A DNA stretch of 52,230 nucleotides. Origin: Geobacter sp. Its GTDB lineage: Bacteria > Desulfobacterota > Desulfuromonadia > Geobacterales > Pseudopelobacteraceae. Each line of letters begins with the position of its first letter. The first letter of the stretch is position 1. A program made the translations under genes and the position numbers. Below, one piece after another: positions 18,083 to 26,700 of this stretch. The stretch lies in the NCBI GenBank assembly GCA_025360785.1, contig JANYBN010000194.1:1-52230 (forward strand), read 5' to 3'. The notes beneath the pieces were generated by a model. It was not told where the DNA came from, searched no databases, and saw nothing but the letters and a program-made list of their open reading frames with translations.

Positions 18083-18848
18083 TGAAAATATCCTGTTTTT
18101 GCTTTCTACAGACCGGACATCCTTGCATGGAGAACGGTTTTTCCAGTCGGCACTCGGCCAGCAGCTTATCATTGTTGAAAATCTCCAGCGCCGGGCCATC
18201 TGCCCATACTTCGCCTTCATGCAGCACGATCACCCGCTCACAGAGTTCCAACACCATGTCCAGGTCGTGACTGGTAAAAATTCTGGTGTGCTTGAAATCA
18301 CGCAGCAGTTTCATCAGTTGCCGGCGGGCAAAGGGATCGAGACCGTTAGTCGGCTCATCCATGACCAATATATCGGGAGACATGGAGAGTACTGTGGCAA
18401 TGGCCACCCTTTTTTTCTCGCCTCCGGAGAGATGGTAGGGCGGTTTGTCGCGCAGGTGCCCCGCTCCGACCAGCTCCAATACATCTGTTACCCGCTGTTC
18501 TACATCTGCAGGCGTATATCCGAGATTAAGCGGACCAAAAGCGACATCATCAAAGACTGTCGGCATGAACAGCTGATCGTCAGGGTCCTGAAATACCATG
18601 CCGATGGTTCTTCTGATGTCTGGCAAGGTGCCTTTTGAAAGCGGAGTGTGGCCGATGTGTATTGCGCCGCTGCTTGGTTCAAGGCAACCGTTCAAATGTT
18701 GCAGCAGAGTCGATTTGCCGGCGCCGTTGGCTCCGATGATGCCGACTGATTCACCGTGAGTTATTATAAAGGAAACGTCTTTGAGGGCAGCGGTGCCATC
18801 TGGATAGACGTGGCGCAGATTTTTTACCTCGACAATATGGTGGCTCAT
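18066..18848 (-). CDS. cbiO: ECF-type cobalt/nickel importer ATPase CbiO/NikO
   Basis: This is a 260-residue ABC ATPase. ATG 18848 overlaps the cbiQ stop as ATGA and gives the usual N-terminus; longer in-frame starts lie within cbiQ. Walker A is GANGAGKST (39-47), Q-loop FQDPDDQLF (Q87), signature LSGGEKKR (140-147), Walker B ILVMDEP (160-166) and H-loop SHD (H194). A C-terminal CPVCRKQ stretch is noted. It powers Ni2+ or Co2+ uptake with CbiM(N) and CbiQ at the inner membrane. Linkage to divergent nikR favours nickel as the substrate (inference). The next gene on the same strand, a TMTC-like protein, starts inside its 3' end. Confidence 0.95.
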   Translation of the reverse strand: MSHHIVEVKNLRHVYPDGTAALKDVSFIITHGESVGIIGANGAGKSTLLQHLNGCLEPSSGAIHIGHTPLSKGTLPDIRRTIGMVFQDPDDQLFMPTVFDDVAFGPLNLGYTPADVEQRVTDVLELVGAGHLRDKPPYHLSGGEKKRVAIATVLSMSPDILVMDEPTNGLDPFARRQLMKLLRDFKHTRIFTSHDLDMVLELCERVIVLHEGEVWADGPALEIFNNDKLLAECRLEKPFSMQGCPVCRKQKQDIFSESQE

Positions 18849-19657
18849 GGAAATAACCCCGTGATGAGCGAGCCCAGAAGTTGCGAAACATTCTGAAGTC
18901 GCAGAAATATGAATAGTGTGGACCATGCCAGTACAAAGCGGATTTCGGAAGCGCCAAAACGGGATTGGCGGCTGGCATGGAATTCTCCGGTAAATCCGCG
19001 AGCCAGCATCGCCATGTGGATGCGCTCCGCCCGCTGCCAGGTTCTCAGCAGCAGGTGTCCCACCATGGAACTGTAGCTTCCTATTCCTTGTCCCTTTTTG
19101 CCGCAGGAACGGAGTTCCCTGGCGCGGGATGCCCTGCCTGACTCTTCGGTGAGCACGAAGATGTAACGGTAGAGAAACAGCAGTTGCACGGCAAAGACCT
19201 GCGGCATTCCCAGTCGTTCAAGCGCTTGACAGACAGCGGTAAAGCCGGTTACCCCAACCAGGATGAAGGCCGCACCGACGGTAAGGATGGAGCGGACCAG
19301 GATGGAGGCAAAAGATATCCAGCCGCCAGAAATACCCAACGGTCCGATTTGAAGGAGTATCACTTGATCAAAAACCGGGTTGAATATCCCCACAGCCACA
19401 ACGAACGGACAGAGCAGGATGATTTTTCTGAGGATAAAAAGTGGTGGTAGGTCTGCCAGAGAAATCATTACGACCGGAAATATGAAAAATGGTAACAGGG
19501 TGGTCAGCTCGTACCTGTTATTAGATACAACACAGAGTATGAATACCAACGTTATCAGAACCTTGGCCCGGGCATCCAGTCGGTGAATTGCCGAGTTGCC
19601 GTTGGCAAGGAGATCCAGATTCTTGAGATCAAGGACAGCATTTTGAATTGAAGCCAT
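18845..19657 (-). CDS. cbiQ: ECF-type cobalt/nickel importer transmembrane protein CbiQ/NikQ
   Basis: This is a 270-residue protein from ATG 19657, 15 bases after the cbiM stop. It has five or six TM helices. The sequence begins with a short soluble part and HRLDARAKVLITLVFI, typical of the CbiQ/EcfT family. It then carries the coupling-helix region with ESGRASRARELRSCGKKG (the family's A-R-G-like signature near the cytoplasmic helix) and a second conserved ML-ARGFTGEFH segment. It forms the scaffold of the importer, linking the substrate-capture protein to CbiO. It overlaps cbiO by four bases, so coupled translation is expected. Confidence 0.93.
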   Translation of the reverse strand: MASIQNAVLDLKNLDLLANGNSAIHRLDARAKVLITLVFILCVVSNNRYELTTLLPFFIFPVVMISLADLPPLFILRKIILLCPFVVAVGIFNPVFDQVILLQIGPLGISGGWISFASILVRSILTVGAAFILVGVTGFTAVCQALERLGMPQVFAVQLLFLYRYIFVLTEESGRASRARELRSCGKKGQGIGSYSSMVGHLLLRTWQRAERIHMAMLARGFTGEFHASRQSRFGASEIRFVLAWSTLFIFLRLQNVSQLLGSLITGLFP

Positions 19658-19672
19658 TTGGTGTCCTTTGCG

Positions 19673-20752
19673 TTACTCCGTACGGTGTTTGCGCTTCAGG
19701 ATGTAACCGATCAGAAGTGCAAGCCCCAAGGATATTGTCCCGCCGACAAGCCCAGCGATGCCTGTCGCAACAGGATTTTTTTGATCGTCAGCTTTCTGCT
19801 CGGTTTGTTTGATTTGATCTGTTGGCGCCGTCTCCGGTTTTGATGCTTCAATTTTTGTTTTTTGATCAGGTTTCCTGAAAGAATAACCGGGCAGGAATGC
19901 AATTCTTTCCTGCAATGCATTCAGCGCAACATGCAGTCCCTGCTCAGGCGCTTTCAGTTCCTCTAGTCCTGTTACTTTTGTGATGGACCATTCAAGACCG
20001 TCCGGATTATTTGAGGCAAACCGGGACACAAATCCGCCTGTTACCACGGTAACGGCCAGGAATACAGCAGCAATATTCCGTACCGGGTGATTGCCGATCG
20101 GACGGGCTTCCAGCGCGCTGTTCATGATCTCGGGTCGGGCTTTGTAGACAAATGAGACGACCGATGCCGTGACCAGACCTTCGACAATGCCGATAGCCAA
20201 ATGGATCGGCAGCATCATGGCGACAAAAGTTGAGAAGGGGAGTGAGGAGATCCCGGAGGAAACCGTTTCCAGAACAACACTTAAGGCGCCCATCTGTAAC
20301 CCTGCTATGGCGGCTAAAACTGAGGCGACGGATATCTTTGTCGCAGTAGGCCTATTGCCGATTATCTTCTTGTAAATAAAGGGGCTGGCGATGAAAGCAG
20401 GAAAAAAGCCGAGATTGAAGATGTTGCATCCCAGTGCCAGCAAGCCTCCATCAGCAAAGAACAGTGCCTGTACAACCAGCACCGATGCAATGGTAAGAAA
20501 GGCTGCGTAAGGACCAAGCAGAATTGTCAAAATGAGACCGCCCCCAAGATGCCCGCTGGAACCGGTTACAGGAATGGAAAAGTTGATCATCTGTGCCGCA
20601 AAGATGAAAGCTCCAAGAACCCCCATAAGCGGGATTTTGCTATCATCAATATCTTTACGGACTTTGCTGGAGCAGTAGGCGATTGTCCCGGCGGAAGCTG
20701 CCCATAAGGTCCCGCCAACAGCTGGTGACAAGAGTGCATCTGCCATATGCAT
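19673..20752 (-). CDS. cbiM: CbiM-CbiN-type fusion, substrate-capture subunit of Ni/Co ECF importer
   Basis: This is a 359-residue protein from ATG 20752, preceded by GAAGGA eight bases upstream. The N-terminus MHMADALLSPAVGG is the CbiM signature; the metal ligands in the family come from this N-terminal Met-His-x-x-x loop. About seven TM helices follow (to ~220). After them comes a periplasmic segment with VTGGFVSRFASNNPDGLEWS and a final TM helix (about 330-350), the CbiN/NikL-like part that is a separate protein in some species. A low-complexity Lys/Gln/Thr linker (about 290-325) precedes the last helix. It is the first gene of the importer operon, divergent from nikR. I favour nickel over cobalt because of nikR and the absence of a cobalamin riboswitch. 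Confidence 0.92.
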   Translation of the reverse strand: MHMADALLSPAVGGTLWAASAGTIAYCSSKVRKDIDDSKIPLMGVLGAFIFAAQMINFSIPVTGSSGHLGGGLILTILLGPYAAFLTIASVLVVQALFFADGGLLALGCNIFNLGFFPAFIASPFIYKKIIGNRPTATKISVASVLAAIAGLQMGALSVVLETVSSGISSLPFSTFVAMMLPIHLAIGIVEGLVTASVVSFVYKARPEIMNSALEARPIGNHPVRNIAAVFLAVTVVTGGFVSRFASNNPDGLEWSITKVTGLEELKAPEQGLHVALNALQERIAFLPGYSFRKPDQKTKIEASKPETAPTDQIKQTEQKADDQKNPVATGIAGLVGGTISLGLALLIGYILKRKHRTE

Positions 20753-20789
20753 GATGAAAATCCTTCTTGTGGTAACGCCTATATTGTGT

Positions 20790-20804
20790 ATTCGTAACAC
20801 GAAT
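20790..20804 (-). promoter_or_regulatory. Inverted repeat, candidate NikR operator of the importer operon
   Basis: ATTCGT-AAC-ACGAAT is a perfect 6-bp dyad touching the downstream edge of the predicted -10 box. On the minus strand the same place reads GTGTTAC, which matches the half-site I recall for nickel regulators in related delta-proteobacteria. A clean second half-site at the usual spacing is not obvious (a GTTACCAC occurs 17 bases further on). The position over the likely start of transcription suits a repressor. Confidence 0.4.
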
Positions 20805-20833
20805 TTGATACAATAGTAAAAATATGATGTCAA
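20805..20833 (-). promoter_or_regulatory. Sigma70-like promoter for the cbiM importer operon
   Basis: On the minus strand TTGACA (20833-20828) is separated by exactly 17 bases from TATCAA (20810-20805). The -35 is perfect and the -10 matches 4 of 6. Transcription would start near 20798, about 45 bases before the cbiM ATG. That leader is too short to hold a cobalamin riboswitch. Confidence 0.55.
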
Positions 20834-20971
20834 GGGCTTTTGTTTTAAATTCGAGGCATCTTTGGGATGCTGTGCATTGAATAATAAAAGCATGTAAGCT
20901 GAAAATAATTTATTTATGAGCCTGAATCGGATAGTATGCCTATTGATAAATTATTGTGCAAGGAGCCGGCT

Positions 20972-21388
20972 ATGGGAAATACGGTCAGATTTGGCATTTC
21001 GCTTGATGAAAAACTGCTGGCAAATTTTGATCAGCTGATCGAGCAGAAAAGCTACATGAACCGTTCCGAAGCGATCCGCGACCTGATACGCGCCTCGCTG
21101 GTGGAGGAACGCCTGGGGTCTGAGGACCAGGAAGCGGTCGGGACGGTTACTCTGGTTTACAATCACCATGTGAGAGATCTTTCAGACAAGCTGACCGAAC
21201 ATCAGCATTCCCACCATGATCAAATAATCTCGGCTCTCCATGTTCACCTTGATGCCCACAACTGTCTGGAGGTCTTGATTGTCAGGGCTGCCGTCAGAGA
21301 CATCAAACAGATTGCAAATGAATTAATAGGCGTTAAAGGGGTGAAACATGGCAAGCTAGTCATGACCACTACCGCAGAAGATCTGTGA
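20972..21388 (+). CDS. nikR: Nickel-responsive regulator NikR
   Basis: This 138-residue protein starts at ATG 20972 with AAGGAG seven bases upstream; the 12-codon upstream extension is not needed. The N-terminal ribbon-helix-helix is [21 protein letters not shown] plus [11 protein letters not shown] (residues 5-40). The C-terminal ACT-like domain carries the four nickel ligands in order: His79, then HVH (His90, His92) and Cys98 in HNCLE, corresponding to His76, His87, His89 and Cys95 of the E. coli protein. Nickel binding converts it to a DNA-binding repressor. Its position divergent from the importer genes makes that operon the obvious target. The following GT2 gene begins 7 bases after its stop. 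Confidence 0.96.
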   Translation: MGNTVRFGISLDEKLLANFDQLIEQKSYMNRSEAIRDLIRASLVEERLGSEDQEAVGTVTLVYNHHVRDLSDKLTEHQHSHHDQIISALHVHLDAHNCLEVLIVRAAVRDIKQIANELIGVKGVKHGKLVMTTTAEDL

Positions 21389-21395
21389 TTGTATC

Positions 21396-22079
21396 ATGAA
21401 ACTCTCCGTCGTTATCCCGGTCTATAATGAACAAGCTACCATTTTGGAAATTTATCAAAGCGTCAAGGCTGTAGACATCGAAAAAGAAATAATCTTTGTT
21501 GATGACGGTTCCACTGATGGAAGTCGTGAGATCCTCCAGAGCCTGGCAGATGAATCAACCCGTATAGTGCTTCACGATCGCAATATGGGCAAGGGCGCCG
21601 CCTTGAGGAGCGGGTTTAGTTATGTGACCGGAGATATAGTCATCATCCAGGATGCCGATCTAGAATACGATCCCGCCCAGTATCCAAAGCTGATAAAGCC
21701 GATTCTTGAAGGCAAGGCCGATGTCGTCTATGGCTCCCGTTTTGTGACAGGCGACTACCGGCGTGTTTTGCTTTTCTGGCATACGGTAGGAAACAAGCTG
21801 CTGACATTGTTGTCAAATCTGTTCACAAATCTCAATTTAACTGATATGGAGACATGCTATAAGGTCTTCAGGAGAGATGTTCTGGAGAAGTTTACTATTG
21901 AGGAAGATCGTTTCGGTTTTGAGCCTGAGATTACTGCAAAAGTGGCAAAACTGAACCTGAGAATTTTTGAGATGGGTATTTCTTATTCAGGCAGAACCTA
22001 TTCTGAGGGGAAAAAAGTAGGCTGGAAAGACGGAATGTCGGCGGTTCGTTGCATCATTAAATATAATCTGCTGCGCTGA
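21396..22079 (+). CDS. GT2 glycosyltransferase, polyprenyl-phosphate-sugar synthase type
   Basis: This is a 227-residue protein from ATG 21396. It shows [18 protein letters not shown] (GT-A start), [26 protein letters not shown], and the DxD motif in [15 protein letters not shown] and the acceptor-side motifs ([20 protein letters not shown]) complete the DPM1-like pattern. No membrane helix is present, as in the soluble single-domain polyprenyl-phosphate mannose/glucose synthases. The reaction would be nucleotide sugar plus polyprenyl phosphate to a membrane sugar donor. The GT39-type gene downstream could use that donor. The close spacing after nikR suggests shared transcription, probably without functional meaning. 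Confidence 0.9.
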   Translation: MKLSVVIPVYNEQATILEIYQSVKAVDIEKEIIFVDDGSTDGSREILQSLADESTRIVLHDRNMGKGAALRSGFSYVTGDIVIIQDADLEYDPAQYPKLIKPILEGKADVVYGSRFVTGDYRRVLLFWHTVGNKLLTLLSNLFTNLNLTDMETCYKVFRRDVLEKFTIEEDRFGFEPEITAKVAKLNLRIFEMGISYSGRTYSEGKKVGWKDGMSAVRCIIKYNLLR

Positions 22080-22167
22080 GATGATAATCATTCATAAATT
22101 TCGGGTTTGAGCTATTGGTTGGGACTATTAGTAGGTATGTGAATCATATGAAAGAGGCTGAGTCCGG

Positions 22168-23901
22168 ATGCATTTATTTAAATCTAGTAATAATAAGTTT
22201 TATTATCGAATAACCTTAACTCTGCTAGTAGCTTTAGGGGTGGTCTTGCGGCTCTGGCACTGGTCGTCACAGATTCTGCTTGATGACGAATGGCACGCAT
22301 TGAACTTTGTTTTAAACCGATCCCTTATTGATGTCTTCATGCAGCAGGGACTGGGAGCCAACAGCATTCCGGTCAACGTTTATTGCTGGATTATTTTACA
22401 CACGGCAGGTTGGTCTGAACCACTGTTGCGGCTCCCTTCGATAGTTGCAGCAATATCAACTCTTATAGTGATCCCTGTGATGGCGCGTAGAATCTGGGGA
22501 AATTCCGTTGCCTGTGTTGCCACTGCGCTGTTTGCAGTATCACCGATTGTCATTTTTTATAGTCGGATCATGCGGCCATATGCACCCGTCATGCTGCTGG
22601 CGATGTCCTCCATACTGTTTACCCTGATTTGGATGAAGGAGGGTAAACGCCGGGATCTCATGCTATCCGCACTATGCGGTTCTCTGGCTATTTACTACCA
22701 CCTTTATGCCGCCATCCCTGTCGGAGTGCCATTATTGGTGGCCTTTGTCGCGGCACTGAAGCCAGTTGGGCGACGACTCGGGCTGACCTTGGGAAGCAAA
22801 AGCCCTTTTACTGATGTTCTGGTGGCTGGCGGCATCATGGCAGTCATAGATGGTGTGCTGGTTGTGATACCTAACGTGCTGAATCCCTGGTGGTCGCGCG
22901 GCATTCATAATATTGACCATGCTAATCTGGATACGGTTGTCACGGTTATGAGTTTCATTTCAGGGACACGTAACCCCTTGCTGATGATAATAGCTCTGGG
23001 ACTACTATTGGTTGGACTTGTTGTGATGGTCCATCGGTCAAGGGTTATAGGTGCGGCAATTGTACTGTCCTTCTTGACTTTCACTATTGTCATGGCAACT
23101 ACCACTCAGGATGGCACACATGCAGGGATTCAGGTTGCCAGGTACGGCATAACATATTTGCCGCTTTCGTTTGTGGCGATTGCTGTGGCATTGGTATGGA
23201 TTGGAGAGTCTCTGAGGGCAAAGTACGCTTTGTTTCAGCGCAAGAGTCTATTGTCTCTTGTCGCAATGGCAGTGTGGCTTCCCTTTATTGCGGCCAGCCC
23301 GTTGTGGACAACCTATAAGTCCCCTAATAACTTTACCAGCCACTCTGCCTATCAATACCGTTATGATCCGATACTGTGGCAGCAACGTAGCCCCGAGCGC
23401 GACCTGATGCCTGGAATCAGTATGGAATATCGCAATATCCCGCAGTTTTATTCTAGGTCACAGCTTCTCACAACCGCAAAAGGGGTCATCGAATATCCGA
23501 TGCTTATCGGGGATCAGTTGAATCTTTATTACTACTTCCAACATTTCCATCGTCTACCTGTCGTTGCCGGATTTGTTTCTAACAACATATATGCCCCTGT
23601 TAAACCAGGTAGTGACTTTGTCCTGGGAGATTGGCCCTTTGATTCGGTAATGACCGGTATGCCGGAACTGCTCAGAAAAAAAACGTCATGGCATACAATG
23701 GTTGATCTGAATGATAATAGCGCGTTGCGTAGCCGGTATAAAGGGTGGATTGTCGTTATACACCGTGATTCTTCAGGTGAAATATTCTTGCGTAATACCA
23801 CTGACAGTCGCATGAGTCAGCACATGGTGGGTGTGATGACTCAAGCCTTTGGGGATCCGGGCTTTTTTGACGATCAGATTGCTGCCTGGATGATTGAATA
23901 G
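22168..23901 (+). CDS. GT39/ArnT-like membrane glycosyltransferase
   Basis: This is a 577-residue protein from ATG 22168. It has an N-terminal TM, then QILLDDEWHALNFV (DD at 39-40), matching the catalytic D-D/E-x-x-H region of the PMT_2 family (GT39/GT83). Eleven or so TM helices follow, including FAVSPIVIFYSRIMRPY, which corresponds to the family's substrate-binding loop (F-x-x-x-P-x-x-x-x-x-x-x-R-x-Y). The C-terminal periplasmic region (about 380-577) is soluble. Such enzymes move a sugar from a polyprenyl-phosphate donor onto lipid A, glycan or protein at the periplasmic face. A weak intrinsic terminator follows the gene. Confidence 0.82.
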   Translation: MHLFKSSNNKFYYRITLTLLVALGVVLRLWHWSSQILLDDEWHALNFVLNRSLIDVFMQQGLGANSIPVNVYCWIILHTAGWSEPLLRLPSIVAAISTLIVIPVMARRIWGNSVACVATALFAVSPIVIFYSRIMRPYAPVMLLAMSSILFTLIWMKEGKRRDLMLSALCGSLAIYYHLYAAIPVGVPLLVAFVAALKPVGRRLGLTLGSKSPFTDVLVAGGIMAVIDGVLVVIPNVLNPWWSRGIHNIDHANLDTVVTVMSFISGTRNPLLMIIALGLLLVGLVVMVHRSRVIGAAIVLSFLTFTIVMATTTQDGTHAGIQVARYGITYLPLSFVAIAVALVWIGESLRAKYALFQRKSLLSLVAMAVWLPFIAASPLWTTYKSPNNFTSHSAYQYRYDPILWQQRSPERDLMPGISMEYRNIPQFYSRSQLLTTAKGVIEYPMLIGDQLNLYYYFQHFHRLPVVAGFVSNNIYAPVKPGSDFVLGDWPFDSVMTGMPELLRKKTSWHTMVDLNDNSALRSRYKGWIVVIHRDSSGEIFLRNTTDSRMSQHMVGVMTQAFGDPGFFDDQIAAWMIE

Positions 23902-23918
23902 ACAAACGCATGTTTTTT

Positions 23919-23940
23919 AGATAGCCTGACTATCTTTTTT
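23919..23940 (+). terminator. Weak Rho-independent terminator
   Basis: A 6-bp stem (AGATAG / CTATCT) with a 5-base loop is followed directly by a T-run. It lies between the GT39-type gene and the SDR gene. The stem is AT-rich, so termination may be partial. Confidence 0.5.
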
Positions 23941-23971
23941 ATATGTGAACGAGAAAAGGAGAAAAATCTTC

Positions 23972-24904
23972 ATGCGTATACTTATCACTGGCGGAGCCGG
24001 CTATCTTGGTTCAATACTCTGCGAACATCTGCTTGATGCCGGCTATCGTGTTACCGCACTTGATACACTGATCTACGGGGAACAAAATCTCAACCATCTC
24101 TGTGCTGATCCTAACTTTGATTTTATTCGCGGCGATGCGCGCGATGAGTCAGTGCTTAAACCGCTTATAAAAAATGCCGATGTTATCATACCTTTGGCTG
24201 CTATTGTTGGAGCACCGGCTTGTGATCTTGATCCTTACATGGCTACTTCCATTAACAGGGATGCAATCTCGTCGCTCTGTAAGCTGCGCAGCAAGGAGCA
24301 ATTGGTCATTTATCCAACCACCAACAGCGGGTACGGCACGAAAACCGGCGATGTCTACTGTACGGAAGAGTCTTCGCTCGATCCGATATCGCTCTATGGC
24401 CGCACTAAGGTTGAGGCTGAGGAGATTGTACTGTCTGCGGGAAATTCCATCACACTGCGTCTTGCCACGGTGTTCGGCATGTCACCCCGACCACGGCTGG
24501 ATCTTCTTGTCAATCATTTCACCTACGCCGCCTTCTTTGACGGCTATCTGGTGATATTTGAAAAGGACTTCAAGCGCAACTACGTTCACATTCGCGACGT
24601 CGCCGACTGTTTCATTCACTGTATTCAGAATCCGACCGGCATGATCGGAAGGCCGTTCAATGTCGGGCTTGATGATGCCAACCTCTCCAAAGAAGAGCTT
24701 GCTCTTAAAATCAGGGAGCATCTTCCCCAGTTTTATCTTCACTTTTCCGAGGTCGGGAGCGATCCGGACAAGCGCAACTACGTCGTATCGAATCAACGTC
24801 TGCGCGAAGCCGGCTTCGTGGCTAAACGCTCACTTGACGACGGCATTCGTGAGTTGATTAAAGGGTATCGCCTTCTCGGCCGTATGCCGGGTAAAAATAT
24901 CTAA
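23972..24904 (+). CDS. NAD(P)-dependent nucleotide-sugar epimerase/dehydratase (extended SDR)
   Basis: This is a 310-residue protein. ATG 23972 follows AAAGGAG by about ten bases; an in-frame GTG at 23945 is less likely. The Rossmann motif is GGAGYLGS (7-14), followed by DTLIYG. The catalytic pair is YGRTK (Tyr152, Lys156), with TTNSGYG supplying Ser/Thr. RNYVHIRDVADCF and the FNVGLDD segment are typical of sugar-nucleotide SDRs. Three bases separate it from the nucleotidyltransferase and then the GHMP kinase, so the three form a cassette. In other bacteria similar cassettes act on GDP-D-glycero-D-manno-heptose. Here the substrate is inferred to be a heptose or related sugar. Dehydratase versus epimerase cannot be decided by reading. 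Confidence 0.85.
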   Translation: MRILITGGAGYLGSILCEHLLDAGYRVTALDTLIYGEQNLNHLCADPNFDFIRGDARDESVLKPLIKNADVIIPLAAIVGAPACDLDPYMATSINRDAISSLCKLRSKEQLVIYPTTNSGYGTKTGDVYCTEESSLDPISLYGRTKVEAEEIVLSAGNSITLRLATVFGMSPRPRLDLLVNHFTYAAFFDGYLVIFEKDFKRNYVHIRDVADCFIHCIQNPTGMIGRPFNVGLDDANLSKEELALKIREHLPQFYLHFSEVGSDPDKRNYVVSNQRLREAGFVAKRSLDDGIRELIKGYRLLGRMPGKNI

Positions 24905-24907
24905 CGT

Positions 24908-25624
24908 ATGAAAAAACCGTGTGCAGCAATACTGGCAGGAGGATTGGGAACCCGTCTCCGCTCCGTCGTCAATGATCGGCCTAAGGTCATGGCCATGGTT
25001 GCCGGTCGCCCCTTCCTGACTCATCTGCTTGACCAACTGGCAGAATCCGGAATTCAAAAAGCGGTGCTTTGCACCGGCTATATGGCTGATACTATCCGGC
25101 AAGAGTTGGGAAGCCGGTACAATGGTCTTGATCTTGTATATTCTGTTGAGGAAGAACCTCTCGGTACCGGAGGTGCTCTGCGTCAGGCCTGCGAATTTAT
25201 TGTTGATGAAAAGCTCCTGGTTCTGAACGGAGACTCCTATTGTCACTGCAATTTATCCGAGTTCATTGCCCGTCAGGAGGCAAGTGGTTTCAGTGCTGGT
25301 ATTGTTCTTGCTAAGGTTGATGATGTCGCCCGTTTCGGGGCAGTAAAAATCGACAACAAATTCATGGTCGAAAGCTTCATCGAAAAAGGAATCCAAACAG
25401 GTCCGGGGTGGATCAATTCCGGAATATACCTGCTTCCAGTATCCCGTGTTCGGGAGATTGTGCTCGGTAGGGCAGTTTCTCTGGAGCGTGACGTTATTCC
25501 AAATATTATTGTCGACGGTCTCTATGGCTACCAGTGCTCCGGCTCTTTTATCGATATTGGTATTCCTGATGAGTACCAGCGGGCACAGATGTTCTTCTCA
25601 GAAGGGTTGAAAGGAAAACTATGA
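24908..25624 (+). CDS. hddC: Sugar-phosphate nucleotidyltransferase, HddC-like
   Basis: This is a 238-residue protein from ATG 24908. It opens with AAILAGGLGTRLRSVVNDRPKVM, where GGLGTR (11-16) and PK are the nucleotide-binding and catalytic motifs of the NTP-transferase family. LNGDSYC corresponds to the metal-binding Asp. The length and the RSVVNDRPKVMAMVAGRPF pattern match D-glycero-alpha-D-manno-heptose-1-phosphate guanylyltransferase better than glucose or mannose-1-phosphate enzymes. Its stop overlaps the HddA-like kinase start. The usual partners GmhA and GmhB are not in the window. GTP specificity is inferred from the family. Confidence 0.78.
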   Translation: MKKPCAAILAGGLGTRLRSVVNDRPKVMAMVAGRPFLTHLLDQLAESGIQKAVLCTGYMADTIRQELGSRYNGLDLVYSVEEEPLGTGGALRQACEFIVDEKLLVLNGDSYCHCNLSEFIARQEASGFSAGIVLAKVDDVARFGAVKIDNKFMVESFIEKGIQTGPGWINSGIYLLPVSRVREIVLGRAVSLERDVIPNIIVDGLYGYQCSGSFIDIGIPDEYQRAQMFFSEGLKGKL

Positions 25625-26700
25625 TAATCAGCAGAACTCCCTATCGCATTTCGCTATTTGGCGGCGGTACAGATTATCCGGCATGGTATCTCGCGCATGG
25701 CGGCGCGGTGCTGGCGGCGTCAATTGACAAATATTGCTATCTCACCTGTCGCTATCTCCCCCCGTTTTTTGATCATAAATATAGAATCGTGTATTCACAG
25801 ATCGAGTCGTGCCAAGAGATCGATGAAATTCAGCATCCGGCAGTCCGGGAAACACTGCGTTTTCTTAATATCGAGCGTGGTGTGGAAATCCACCACGATG
25901 GCGACTTACCTGCCCGTAGCGGCATGGGTTCCAGCTCTGCATTTACAGTAGGCCTTCTGAACGCCCTGTATGGTCTCAAAGGGTACATGCCGACCAAGCA
26001 GCAGCTTATGATGGAAAGCATCCATATTGAGCAAAATATGATTGGTGAAACCGTTGGGTCACAGGACCAGGCAACCGCAGCATTTGGCGGCATTAACCAT
26101 ATCCAGTTCCTCCAGAACGGAGAGATTAGCGTTCGCCCGCTCATAATGACCTCAGAACGGAGCCATGAACTTAACTCCCATCTGATGCTTTTTTACACCG
26201 GTATCAAGCGCACCGCAGCCGATGTGGCCAGCAGCTACGTTATCGATATCGGCTCAAAAAAACGTCAGCTCCGTATTATCAAGGATATGGTCGATGAGAG
26301 TATGACCATATTGAACAACGGCGCCGACATTACCCAGTTCGGTAAATTAATGCACGAATCATGGGAGGCAAAGCGCAGTTTAAGTGATCGTGTCAGTAAT
26401 GATGAGGTCGATCAGCTGTATGATGCTGCGCGTTTGGCCGGAGCTGTTGGTGGGAAAATTACCGGTGCAGGCGGTGGCGGCTTTATGCTCCTGTTTGTCC
26501 CACCCGAACGTCAAAAAGCGGTTCGGGAAAGTCTAGGCCGTCTTATCCACGTTCCATTTTCCTTCGATTTCAATGGCAGCCAGATCATTCACTTTCAGCA
26601 TGAAGAGAACTTCAGCCACGCGGAGCAAGACAGGGTCAATCGGGAGATTACCCCGTTTCGTGAGCATGATAGTGGGACAATAAATATTCATGACATTTGA
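25621..26700 (+). CDS. hddA: GHMP kinase, D-glycero-D-manno-heptose 7-phosphate kinase (HddA-like)
   Basis: This is a 359-residue protein from ATG 25621, overlapping the previous stop (ATGA). It begins MIISRTPYRISLFGGGTDYP, the conserved start of HddA-type kinases, with the ATP-binding loop RSGMGSSSAFTVG (about 98-110). The third GHMP motif is GAVGGKITGAGGGGFMLLF. The family phosphorylates the anomeric carbon of heptose 7-phosphate; related members act on fucose or mannose derivatives. It is followed by an 11-base overlap with the membrane-protein gene at 26690, so the cassette continues into glycan assembly. Confidence 0.82.
   Translation: MIISRTPYRISLFGGGTDYPAWYLAHGGAVLAASIDKYCYLTCRYLPPFFDHKYRIVYSQIESCQEIDEIQHPAVRETLRFLNIERGVEIHHDGDLPARSGMGSSSAFTVGLLNALYGLKGYMPTKQQLMMESIHIEQNMIGETVGSQDQATAAFGGINHIQFLQNGEISVRPLIMTSERSHELNSHLMLFYTGIKRTAADVASSYVIDIGSKKRQLRIIKDMVDESMTILNNGADITQFGKLMHESWEAKRSLSDRVSNDEVDQLYDAARLAGAVGGKITGAGGGGFMLLFVPPERQKAVRESLGRLIHVPFSFDFNGSQIIHFQHEENFSHAEQDRVNREITPFREHDSGTINIHDI

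Noticed and set aside
18083..18220. N-terminal extension of the TMTC-like gene into cbiO
   Set aside because: The extra 46 residues lie fully within cbiO and have no membrane or family character. GTG 18082 has a fitting ribosome site.
18036..18638. 200-codon plus-strand frame
   Set aside because: It is antisense to cbiO, whose Walker and signature motifs are unmistakable.
20753..20971. Cobalamin riboswitch upstream of cbiM
   Set aside because: The predicted leader is only about 45 bases, no B12-box-like sequence was recognised, and nikR is adjacent.
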